Notes under the pieces: generated by a model
The model's database searches: none
What the model saw: only the letters and a program-made list of their open reading frames with translations
What the model was told of the DNA's origin: nothing
Program-made: the position numbers and the translations under genes
In this document: one piece after another, positions 1 to 7,708 of the stretch
Layout of the letters: each line of letters opens with the position of its first letter
Position numbering within the stretch: position 1 is the stretch's first letter
DNA from: VXNF01 sp965116465
GTDB lineage: Bacteria; Actinomycetota; Acidimicrobiia; Acidimicrobiales; CATQHL01
NCBI GenBank assembly: GCA_965116465.1
Contig: OZ220687.1
Coordinates: forward strand, 2,852,001 to 2,916,000
Direction: 5' to 3'
Length of the DNA: 64,000 bases

Positions 1-1
1 G

Positions 2-631
2 ACCGCGCAGGCCATGTACGCCAAGGGGCTCGTCGAGGGCACGGCCGGGAACGTGTCCGGACGCGTCGGTGACGGCACCTTCTGTCTCACCCCGTCGTCG
101 GTCGGCTACGAGGCGATGCGGGACGGCGATCTGGTCTTCGTGGACGCCGCCGGCGACGTGGTGGCCGGCGACGGTCATCCCTCCAGCGAGAAGGCGCTGC
201 ACCTGGCCTGCTACCGGCAGTGGGCCGAGGTGGGTGGCGTCGTCCACTGCCATCCGCTGCACGCCTCCATGTTCGCGGTGGCTCGCCAGACCGTTCCCGC
301 CGCCATCGAAGAGGTCGTGATCTACATCGGCGGCGACGTGGAGGTCTGCGACTACCACCTCACCGGGAGTGACGAACTCGGTGAGGCCGTCGCCGCGGCG
401 CTCGGCGATCGCAGCGCCGTGCTGATGGCCAACCACGGGTTGGTGACGGTGGGACGCGACCCGGCCGACGCCCTGCACGCCGCGCTCGTCGTCGAGCGCA
501 CCGCCCACATCGTCTGGGGAGCCCGACTGCTCGGCCAGCCCGGGAGCGTTCCGGAGAAGGTGAACGAGGACTTCGCCGGTGTCTACCGCTGGGTTCGGGA
601 GTCCACCTGGGGCGCCGGGAATCGTTCCTGA
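2..631 (+). CDS. Class II aldolase/adducin family protein (5' partial)
   Basis: Zinc-dependent class II aldolases of the fuculose/rhamnulose/ribulose-phosphate group cleave or epimerise sugar phosphates in the cytoplasm. The reading frame is open to the window edge and the family normally has residues before the first visible Met at 14, so the true start lies upstream. Visible family marks are the GTAGNVSGR phosphate-binding segment, PSSEKALH (catalytic Glu region), the HCHPLH zinc-binding pair and the later NHGLV histidine. The substrate cannot be read from the sequence. Sugar genes at the other end of the window (enolase-superfamily enzyme, L-rhamnose mutarotase) suggest a deoxy-sugar pathway, but that is inference. 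A strong hairpin follows the stop codon. Confidence 0.9.
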   Translation, partial: TAQAMYAKGLVEGTAGNVSGRVGDGTFCLTPSSVGYEAMRDGDLVFVDAAGDVVAGDGHPSSEKALHLACYRQWAEVGGVVHCHPLHASMFAVARQTVPAAIEEVVIYIGGDVEVCDYHLTGSDELGEAVAAALGDRSAVLMANHGLVTVGRDPADALHAALVVERTAHIVWGARLLGQPGSVPEKVNEDFAGVYRWVRESTWGAGNRS

Positions 632-641
632 AGCCTGACCT

Positions 642-670
642 GGAGGATCCGCGCCGGGCGCGGATCCTCC
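642..670 (+). terminator. Perfect 13-bp hairpin after the aldolase gene
   Basis: Bases 642-654 are exactly complementary to 658-670, with a three-base loop. The hairpin starts 10 bases after the aldolase stop and is followed by CGCAAAAGAAG rather than a T tract. Position and stability fit a transcription terminator, but the missing U run makes a pure intrinsic terminator uncertain. Confidence 0.65.
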
Positions 671-680
671 CGCAAAAGAA

Positions 681-718
681 GAGCAGCGGATCGGCGAAGA
701 AGGGCCGATCCGCTGCTC
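681..718. repeat. Second perfect inverted repeat, 15-bp arms
   Basis: Bases 681-695 pair exactly with 704-718 around an 8-base loop (GAAGAAGG). It lies only 10 bases after the first hairpin. It may be a second terminator of a tandem pair, or a structured element insulating the aldolase gene from the msrA operon. Confidence 0.6.
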
Positions 719-725
719 AGGGCGG

Positions 726-741
726 TGATGGTGGACCATCA
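726..741. repeat. Short dyad TGATGGT-gg-ACCATCA
   Basis: A perfect 7-bp inverted repeat with a 2-base spacer sits about 160 bases before msrA. It is compact enough to be a protein-binding operator rather than an RNA hairpin. No regulator can be assigned. Confidence 0.35.
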
Positions 742-903
742 TGTTAGTGGCCGGTCGCCGTGCCCGCAAGCGGTTCGGGCGACGGGAATTCGCCGGCCGC
801 CACCGTCGGGAGCCTCGGGCGCGCGAGACTGCGTCGAGGTGCTGGAGCGGACGGATCCGGTCCGCCGGCCGGCAGCCGGGAAAACGAGACGCCAGGGGAT
901 GCC

Positions 904-1602
<699 letters not shown>

Positions 1603-1633
1603 GTCTCCCCGGCGTCCCGCCCCCGCCCCAACC

Positions 1634-2491
1634 ATGAGCGCGATCGTCCTGGACGGCGAGCGTCTCGCCGCCGAGATCCGCGAGCAGTTGCGCGGCCGCA
1701 TCGAAGCGCTGGCGCGCCGGGGCGTGACGCCGGGACTGGGCACCGTGCTCGTGGGCGACGACGGCCCCTCGGCCAACTACGTGGCCATGAAGCACCGCGA
1801 CTGCGCCGAACTGGGCATCGAGTCCCGCCACGCGCATCTGCCCGCCGACGCCGCACAGACCGACGTCGACGCGGTCGTCGACCGCTTCAATGCCGACGCC
1901 GCCGTGCACGCCTACCTCATGCAGTACCCCTTCCCGTCGCACCTCGACTACGAGGCCGCCCTACTGCGCGTGGACCCGGCCAAGGATGTGGACGGGCTGC
2001 ACCCCGTGAATCTGGGCAGGCTGGTGCAGGGCGTCGAGGCGCCGCTGGCCTGCACCCCGGCGGGAATCCAGTTCATGCTCGAGGCGTACGACATCCCGAT
2101 CACGGGCTCCCATGTCGTGATCGTGGGTCGGGGGCTGACCATCGGGCGGCCGCTGGCGAACCTGCTGACCCTGAAGCGTCCCGGCGCCAACGCGGCGGTC
2201 ACCGTGGTACACACCGGCGTCTCGGACCTGGCGACCCACACCCGCGAGGCGGACATCCTGGTCGCCGCGGCGGGATCGCCGGGGCTCATCACCGCCGACA
2301 TGGTGAAGCCCGGCGCGGCGGTCGTCGCTGCCGGTGTCTCGTTCTCGGGTCGCCGGCTGCTGTCGGACGTGGACGACGCCGTGGCCGAGGTCGCGGGATG
2401 GCTCTCGCCCCGCATCGGCGGTGTCGGGCCCATGACCCGGGCGATGCTGCTGCGGAACACCGTGGACGCCGCCGAGGCCGCCGCGGGCTGA
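1634..2491 (+). CDS. folD: Bifunctional methylenetetrahydrofolate dehydrogenase/cyclohydrolase FolD
   Basis: FolD interconverts 5,10-methylene-, methenyl- and 10-formyl-tetrahydrofolate in cytoplasmic one-carbon metabolism. The product is 285 residues, the usual size. Substrate-domain marks are ANYVAMKHRDC with the catalytic Lys, DVDGLHPVNLGRL and CTPAGIQFML. The NADP-binding half has VVIVGRGLTIGRPLANLL and the closing GGVGPMTRAML. The usual QLPLP active-site segment reads QYPFP here, a mild variant. The start at 1634 lines up with the family N terminus (AIVLDGERLA). It is the second gene of the msrA-folD-icd-mdh run. Confidence 0.95.
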   Translation: MSAIVLDGERLAAEIREQLRGRIEALARRGVTPGLGTVLVGDDGPSANYVAMKHRDCAELGIESRHAHLPADAAQTDVDAVVDRFNADAAVHAYLMQYPFPSHLDYEAALLRVDPAKDVDGLHPVNLGRLVQGVEAPLACTPAGIQFMLEAYDIPITGSHVVIVGRGLTIGRPLANLLTLKRPGANAAVTVVHTGVSDLATHTREADILVAAAGSPGLITADMVKPGAAVVAAGVSFSGRRLLSDVDDAVAEVAGWLSPRIGGVGPMTRAMLLRNTVDAAEAAAG

Positions 2492-2540
2492 CCCGTCCGG
2501 CCGGCGTGGCGTTCCGGCGATCCCCGTAGGCTGGCGGCCC

Positions 2541-3761
2541 ATGGGAGATGCGACCGGACCGACAGCCGAGGGCAGGATCACCATCGGCAGCGACGGCGTG
2601 CTGCAGGTCCCCGAGGCGCCGGTCATCCCGTACGTCGAGGGGGACGGCACCGGGGTGGACATCTGGCCCGCGGCACGGGCGGTGCTCGACGCGGCCGCCG
2701 CCCGCTTCGGCAAGCGCGTCCAGTGGATGGAGGTGCTTGCCGGCGAGAAGGCCTTCAACGAGACCGGCGACTGGCTGCCGACCGAGACCATCGACGCGTT
2801 CCGCCATCACCTCATCGGCATCAAGGGACCGTTGACCACCCCGGTGGGCGGCGGGTTCCGCAGCCTCAACGTGGCGATCCGCCAGTTGCTCGACCTCTAC
2901 GTCTGCCTGCGGCCGGTGCGCTGGTTCCGGGGTGTGCCGTCGCCGGTGCGCAACCCCGAAGCGGTGGACATGGTCATCTTCCGGGAGAACACCGAGGACA
3001 TCTACGCCGGGATCGAGGCCGAGGCCCACTCGCCGGAGGCCGACAGGATCCGGGAGATGGTCCGGGAGGTCTTCGGGCGGGAGTTGCGCCCCGACAGCGG
3101 GATCGGCATCAAGCCGGTCTCGCGCACAGGTTCACAGCGTCTGCAGCGGGCCGCGCTCAACTATGCCGTCGCCCGCAAGCGTTCCCGGGTCACGTTCGTG
3201 CACAAGGGCAACATCATGAAGTTCACCGAGGGGGCCTTCCGCAACTGGGGTTACGAGTTGGTGCGGGAGGAGTTCGCGGAGGTCGCGGTCGGCTGGGACG
3301 ACTGCGGGGGCGACCCGGGCGGTCGGATCCTCGTCAGCGACACCATCGCCGACATCGCCCTGCAGCAGGTGCTGACCCGGCCCGCCGAGTTCGACGTCAT
3401 CGCCACGATGAACCTCAACGGCGACTACCTGTCCGACGCCCTGGCGGCGCAGGTCGGGGGAATCGGCATCGCCCCGGGGGGCAACATCAACTACGTCACC
3501 GGCCACGGCGTCTTCGAGGCGACCCACGGAACCGCCCCCAAGTACGCCGGCCAGGACAAGGTGAATCCGTCATCGGTGCTCCTCTCGGGCGTGATGATGT
3601 TCGAGCACCTGGGTTGGGACGCCGCGGCCGATGCGATCGTCGCCGCCATGGAGGAGACCATCGCGGCGGGGATCGTGACCTACGACTTCGCGCGCCTCAT
3701 GGAGGGTGCCACCGAGGTGCGTTGCTCGGAGTTCGCCCAGGCGATCATCGACCGGCTCTGA
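2541..3761 (+). CDS. icd: NADP-dependent isocitrate dehydrogenase
   Basis: Oxidatively decarboxylates isocitrate to 2-oxoglutarate in the TCA cycle. The 406-residue product matches the homodimeric E. coli-type enzyme. Visible marks are EGDGTGVDIWP, FRSLNVAIRQ (the Ser that binds substrate and is phosphorylated in enteric bacteria), FRENTEDIYAGIE, the catalytic HKGNIMKFTEGAF and NLNGDYLSD. HGTAPKYAGQDKVNPSS with Lys-Tyr, plus YDFARLM further on, is the NADP-type cofactor pocket. It lies directly ahead of mdh, so two TCA enzymes are likely co-transcribed. Confidence 0.96.
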   Translation: MGDATGPTAEGRITIGSDGVLQVPEAPVIPYVEGDGTGVDIWPAARAVLDAAAARFGKRVQWMEVLAGEKAFNETGDWLPTETIDAFRHHLIGIKGPLTTPVGGGFRSLNVAIRQLLDLYVCLRPVRWFRGVPSPVRNPEAVDMVIFRENTEDIYAGIEAEAHSPEADRIREMVREVFGRELRPDSGIGIKPVSRTGSQRLQRAALNYAVARKRSRVTFVHKGNIMKFTEGAFRNWGYELVREEFAEVAVGWDDCGGDPGGRILVSDTIADIALQQVLTRPAEFDVIATMNLNGDYLSDALAAQVGGIGIAPGGNINYVTGHGVFEATHGTAPKYAGQDKVNPSSVLLSGVMMFEHLGWDAAADAIVAAMEETIAAGIVTYDFARLMEGATEVRCSEFAQAIIDRL

Positions 3762-3782
3762 CAGAGCGAGGACGGGAGCGAC

Positions 3783-4793
3783 ATGATCGAGACGGCAACG
3801 CAGCAGCCCGCGCCCGTGCGGGTGGCGGTCACCGGCGCCGCCGGCCAGATCGGCTACAGCCTGGTGTTCCGCATCGCCTCCGGACAGCTCCTGGGTCCCG
3901 AGGTGCCGGTCGTCCTGCAGGTGCTGGAGATCCCCCCGGCCATGGGCGCCCTCGAGGGCGTGGCCATGGAACTGGACGACTGCGCCTTCGGCCTGCTGGC
4001 CGGCATGGAACTGACCGACCAGCCCGAGGTGGCCTTCTCGGGGGCGTCCTGGGCGCTGCTGGTCGGCAGCCGGCCCCGCACCAAGGGCATGGAACGCAAG
4101 GACCTGCTGGAGGCCAACGGCGGCATCTTCACCCGGCAGGGTGCGGCACTGGCGGCCAACGCCGCCGAGGACATCCGCGTCCTCGTGGTGGGAAATCCCG
4201 CCAACACCAACTGCCTCATCGCCCAGCGCAACGCTGCGGGCATCCCGGCGGAGCGCTTCAGCGCCATGACGAGGCTCGACCACAACCGGGCCATCGCCCA
4301 ACTGGCGAGCCGGGCGGGTGTCGCCGTGCGCGATGTCTCCTGCATGACGATCTGGGGGAACCACTCGGCCACGCAGTACCCCGACATCTTCAACTGCCGC
4401 ATCGGCGACCGGCGGGCGGGCGACGTCATCGACGACCAGCGCTGGCTGGAGGAGGACTTCATCCCCACGGTGCAGCAACGCGGCGCCGCCATCATCGAGG
4501 CTCGAGGGGCGTCCTCGGCCGCCTCGGCCGCCAACGCCGCAATCGATCACGTCCGGGACTGGGCGACGGGAACGCCCGACGGCGACTGGGTCAGCGTGGC
4601 CCTGCCGTCCGACGGCAGCTACGGCGTCCCGGAGGGACTCATCAGCTCCTTCCCGTGCACCGGCGACGGCGACGCCTGGCGGATCGTGCAGGGCCTGGAG
4701 CACAACGCCTTCAGCCGCGACCGGATCGACACATCGGTCGCCGAACTGGCCGCCGAGAGGGAAACGGTCGCCGGACTGGGCCTCATCGGCTGA
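3783..4793 (+). CDS. mdh: Malate dehydrogenase
   Basis: NAD-dependent interconversion of malate and oxaloacetate in the TCA cycle. The product is 336 residues. The N-terminal Rossmann motif is VTGAAGQIGYSL. The substrate and active-site features are GSRPRTKGMERKDLL, GNPANTNCLIA, TRLDHNRA (Asp of the relay) and WGNHSATQYPD with the catalytic His. This is the AAGQIG/cytosolic-type branch of malate dehydrogenases. It is the last gene of the operon, 21 bases after icd, and ends at a hairpin shared with the convergent minus-strand operon. Confidence 0.96.
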   Translation: MIETATQQPAPVRVAVTGAAGQIGYSLVFRIASGQLLGPEVPVVLQVLEIPPAMGALEGVAMELDDCAFGLLAGMELTDQPEVAFSGASWALLVGSRPRTKGMERKDLLEANGGIFTRQGAALAANAAEDIRVLVVGNPANTNCLIAQRNAAGIPAERFSAMTRLDHNRAIAQLASRAGVAVRDVSCMTIWGNHSATQYPDIFNCRIGDRRAGDVIDDQRWLEEDFIPTVQQRGAAIIEARGASSAASAANAAIDHVRDWATGTPDGDWVSVALPSDGSYGVPEGLISSFPCTGDGDAWRIVQGLEHNAFSRDRIDTSVAELAAERETVAGLGLIG

Positions 4794-4795
4794 GA

Positions 4796-4820
4796 ACTCC
4801 GCCCCACCGGGGGCCGGAGT
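4796..4820. terminator. Bidirectional hairpin between mdh and the SCP2 gene
   Basis: ACTCCGCCCC pairs with GGGGCCGGAGT around a short loop, with one bulge. It fills the 26-base gap between two convergent stop codons. That position suits a terminator serving both strands. There is no T tract on either side. Confidence 0.5.
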
Positions 4821-5203
4821 CAGAAGTCGGTCGTCTCGCGCAGGGTTGCGAGCGCGCCGGCGAGTCTTTCGAGTGTCGTGCGATGGCCCGCGAGGGCCTT
4901 GGTGTCGCCGGAGACGACGACCCGGCCCATCAGGAATTCGACGTGGGCGTCGAGTTCGCCGCTGGCGATGCCCCGGGCGACCTCGTAGCTCTGCCGGTAG
5001 ACGACCGTGGCGTCGTCGGCCGATCCGTCCATCACCTCGGCTCCGTCGGCATCGACTCGAATCCGGTAGGCGCTGCGGATCCCGTCGGGATGCTCGATGA
5101 ACTGCTGGATCACGAGTGGCGGCCCGTCATCGGCCCTCACCCCGCCGGCGCGCAGCAACTCGCCGAGGGCCGCCACCCACGCGGCGCTCAGGAACTTGAC
5201 CAC
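4820..5203 (-). CDS. SCP2 sterol-binding domain protein
   Basis: A 127-residue single-domain protein resembling the SCP2 fold, which binds lipids or acyl-CoAs in a hydrophobic tunnel. The middle (VVYRQSYEVARGIASGELDA) and VSGDTKAL near the C terminus follow the family pattern of a helix holding the G.ld...a...G.v...GD segment. The GTG at 5203 is preceded by GGGAAGG five bases upstream. A longer frame to 5590 runs antisense into the sod gene and is not believable there. It is the last gene of the sdh-DUF368-sod-SCP2 run. The ligand is unknown. Confidence 0.75.
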   Translation of the reverse strand: MVKFLSAAWVAALGELLRAGGVRADDGPPLVIQQFIEHPDGIRSAYRIRVDADGAEVMDGSADDATVVYRQSYEVARGIASGELDAHVEFLMGRVVVSGDTKALAGHRTTLERLAGALATLRETTDF

Positions 5204-5238
5204 GGGACCTTCCCTCGCTCGTGGCGCGACCGGTGTGC

Positions 5239-5835
5239 TCAGAGAGCCGCCAGGTTCGCCGCGGCGAACTCCCAGTTCACGAGGTTCTCGATCCAGCGCT
5301 CCACGTACGCCGGGCGGGCGTTGCGGTAGTCCAGGTAGTAGGCGTGCTCCCACACGTCGATGGTCAGCAGCGGTGTGCGGTCGTGCCGCTGGGGGAGGTC
5401 GGCGTTCGCAGTCGCCATGACCTCCAGGCGCGGGCCGTCCGCCACGAGCCACACCCAGCCCGAGCCGAAATGCCCGCAGGCGGCGTCGGCGAACTGCTTG
5501 CGGAACCCGTCGACCGAGCCGAATCGGTCCTCGATGGCGGCGCGCAGCGCGCCGCTCGGGTCGCCGCCACCAGCGGGGTGCATGGAGCACCAGTAGAACG
5601 TGTGGTTCCAGACCTGCGCGGCGTTGTTGAACAGCCCTCCCGAGGTGGTGAGGATGAGGTCCTCCAGCGCCGCTCCCTGGCTGGGGGTCCCGGCCACCAG
5701 GCGGTTCACGTTGGCCACGTAGCCGGCGTGGTGCTTGCCGTAGTGCAGGGCGACGGTGTCGGCGCTGATGTGGGGGGCGAGCGCGTCCTCGGGGTAGGGG
5801 AGTGCGGGCAGGTGAACGGTCGCGGGATTGGTCAC
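5239..5835 (-). CDS. sodB: Superoxide dismutase, Fe/Mn family (iron-type signature)
   Basis: Converts superoxide to oxygen and hydrogen peroxide. The product is 198 residues. Metal ligands are seen in order: the first His of HYGKHHAGYV, the His of NAAQVWNHTFYW, and the Asp and His of DVWEHAYYLDY. NNAAQVWNHTFYW is typical of iron-type SODs, although metal choice cannot be proven from sequence. No signal peptide is present, so it is cytoplasmic. The start is GTG, with GGAGG upstream. It sits 49 bases after the DUF368 gene and 35 bases before the SCP2 gene, downstream of the respiratory sdh operon. Confidence 0.93.
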   Translation of the reverse strand: MTNPATVHLPALPYPEDALAPHISADTVALHYGKHHAGYVANVNRLVAGTPSQGAALEDLILTTSGGLFNNAAQVWNHTFYWCSMHPAGGGDPSGALRAAIEDRFGSVDGFRKQFADAACGHFGSGWVWLVADGPRLEVMATANADLPQRHDRTPLLTIDVWEHAYYLDYRNARPAYVERWIENLVNWEFAAANLAAL

Positions 5836-5884
5836 GAGGAACCTCCAGGGCGCCGCCAGGGGCGGTCGGCGCCTGAGAGTGTTG

Positions 5885-6865
5885 TCAGGGTGCTTCCAGT
5901 AAACCGTCTCCGCCGGCCGTTCCGGCGGGTGACCGGGAGCCGAACCGGGCGACCGCCAGGCCGAGCGCGAGCGCCACGACGGCGCAGACCACCGGCCAGA
6001 GCACCTCGCCCCGATCCGGCAGGCCCAGGCCGGTTCCGCTGATCACCTCGCCGGACCCGCCGAGGATCCCCACGCCGTTCGGCCACGGCCACAGCACGCG
6101 CAGCGAGCCCAGCATCAGCCCCACCATCGTCGCCATCACCGCGTCGTGGTACCGGGAGAGCAGCCTGCTGAGCAGCGATGCGAACAGCAGGGCTCCCACC
6201 AGCGCGCCCGCGGCGAACAAGCCGATCGGTGCCCAATCGCGGCTGCTCAGGACGTCCACGAAGGTGGCGTAGAGGCCGATGATCAGCAGCACGAACGCAC
6301 CGGATATCCCCGGCAGGATCATGGCGCAGATGCCGAGCGCGCCCGCCCCCAACCAGACGATCGTGGCCGGCTCCGCCACGGGGGTGGCGCTGAGCCCGAA
6401 CAGCCAGGCGCTCACGACGGCCACCGCCGCGCTCAGCAGCCCGAGGGGGACGCGCCACGTCCGCACCTGGCGGACGGCGACCACCACGGCGGCGCATACC
6501 AGACCCCCGAAGGCGCCCGCCGTGGGCTCGGCGCGATTCGTCAGCAGCCAGTCGACGGCACTCGCCAGCGCTCCCAGGGCCACGCCGACACCGGCCCCCA
6601 CCGGAACCACGAGCCCCCAGTCGATCCGACGGAGGTGCCGGGCGGCGCCTCTCGGGTCGGCGCGCAGGAGATCCGCGAGTACACCGGCGGCGCTGCGCAC
6701 CGAGCGCAACAGGCGCTCGTAGACGCCCAGCAACACCGCCACCGTGCTGCCGGACACCCCGGGCACCAGGTCTGCCGTGCCGATGCAGAAGCCCCGCAGC
6801 CCGTCCCCGGCCCATCGCAGCACGACATCGCCCGGACGCTGGGCCGTGCTGCCGGTGCCGTCCAC
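5885..6865 (-). CDS. DUF368 membrane protein, probable polyprenyl-phosphate transporter
   Basis: A 326-residue multi-spanning membrane protein with the two hallmark half-repeats of DUF368: PGVSGSTVAVLLGVYE near the N terminus and LPGISGAFVLLIIGLY in the middle. Characterised relatives (PopT) are reported to return undecaprenyl phosphate to the cytoplasmic face for cell-wall synthesis; assigning that role here rests on family membership. About eight hydrophobic segments are visible. The start is GTG at 6865. It begins 18 bases after the sdhB stop and is probably co-transcribed with sdh. Confidence 0.88.
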   Translation of the reverse strand: MDGTGSTAQRPGDVVLRWAGDGLRGFCIGTADLVPGVSGSTVAVLLGVYERLLRSVRSAAGVLADLLRADPRGAARHLRRIDWGLVVPVGAGVGVALGALASAVDWLLTNRAEPTAGAFGGLVCAAVVVAVRQVRTWRVPLGLLSAAVAVVSAWLFGLSATPVAEPATIVWLGAGALGICAMILPGISGAFVLLIIGLYATFVDVLSSRDWAPIGLFAAGALVGALLFASLLSRLLSRYHDAVMATMVGLMLGSLRVLWPWPNGVGILGGSGEVISGTGLGLPDRGEVLWPVVCAVVALALGLAVARFGSRSPAGTAGGDGLLEAP

Positions 6866-6883
6866 GACGCGTTCCGGCGCGTC

Positions 6884-7708
6884 TCAGCGCTGGCCGGCGA
6901 GCTTGCGGTTCTGCAGCTTGGCTCTGACGTAGTCCCGGTTCGTCCAGGCGATGAAGTCGATGGAGATCTCCTTCGGGCAGGCCTCCTCGCACTCCCCGTG
7001 GTTGGTGCAGCTCCCGAAGAACTGCTCCATGGTCTCCACCATCGCCTCGGTGCGCGCCCAGCGTTCGGGCTGGCCCTGCGGGAGCAGGTTCAGGTGCTGC
7101 ACCTTGGCCGCCGTGAAGAGCTGGGCGGCGCTGTTCGGGCAGGCGGCGACGCAGGCGCCGCAGCCGATGCAGGCGGCCGCGTCGAAGGCGGTGTCGGCCG
7201 CCTCCTTGGGGACGGGCACCAGGTTGGCGTCCGGCGCCGCGCCCGTGTTGACCGAGATGTAGCCGCCGGCGGCGATGATGCGGTCCAGAGGGGTCCGGTC
7301 CACGGCCAGGTCGCGGATCACCTCGAAAGCCCCGGCGCGCCAGGGCTCGACGGTGATGACGTCCCCGTCGGAGAATTGTCGCATGTGGAGTTGGCAGGTG
7401 GCCGTTCCCTGCTGGGGGCCGTGGGCGCGCCCGTTGATCATCAGACCGCAGGTACCGCAGATGCCCTCCCGGCAGTCGGACTCGAAGGTGATGGGTTCCC
7501 GCCCGTCGAGCGTGAGGCGCTCGTTCAGGACGTCCAGCATCTCCAGGAACGAGGCGTCGGGGCTGATGCCGGCGGCCTCGTAGGTCTCGAAGCCGCCCGC
7601 ATCGCCGGGACCGTCCTGGCGCCACACGCGCAGGCGCAGGTTCAGCGCGCCGGTCCCTTCGGGTGCGGGTGCCTGCGAGGCCGCGGCCGCGTTCTCGGGC
7701 GGGTTCAC
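6884..7708 (-). CDS. sdhB: Succinate dehydrogenase/fumarate reductase iron-sulfur subunit
   Basis: Carries electrons from the flavin subunit to quinone through three clusters. The product is 274 residues. The N-terminal ferredoxin-like domain has CREGICGTCG and a later Cys in TATCQLH for the 2Fe-2S centre. The C-terminal part has CIGCGACVAACP and CTNHGECEEACP for the 4Fe-4S and 3Fe-4S centres. The GTG start at 7708 overlaps the sdhA stop as GTGA; a longer upstream reading inside sdhA is unlikely. Third gene of sdhC-sdhA-sdhB. Confidence 0.95.
   Translation of the reverse strand: MNPPENAAAASQAPAPEGTGALNLRLRVWRQDGPGDAGGFETYEAAGISPDASFLEMLDVLNERLTLDGREPITFESDCREGICGTCGLMINGRAHGPQQGTATCQLHMRQFSDGDVITVEPWRAGAFEVIRDLAVDRTPLDRIIAAGGYISVNTGAAPDANLVPVPKEAADTAFDAAACIGCGACVAACPNSAAQLFTAAKVQHLNLLPQGQPERWARTEAMVETMEQFFGSCTNHGECEEACPKEISIDFIAWTNRDYVRAKLQNRKLAGQR

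Noticed and set aside
780..900. Possible riboswitch in the msrA leader
   Set aside because: The leader is GC-rich and can fold, but I could not match it to any known aptamer core such as SAM or cobalamin.
2723..5329. An 868-codon open frame across icd, mdh and beyond
   Set aside because: It is a shifted-frame shadow of icd and mdh: Arg/Gly/His-rich, no recognisable domain, and both real genes have full family motifs.
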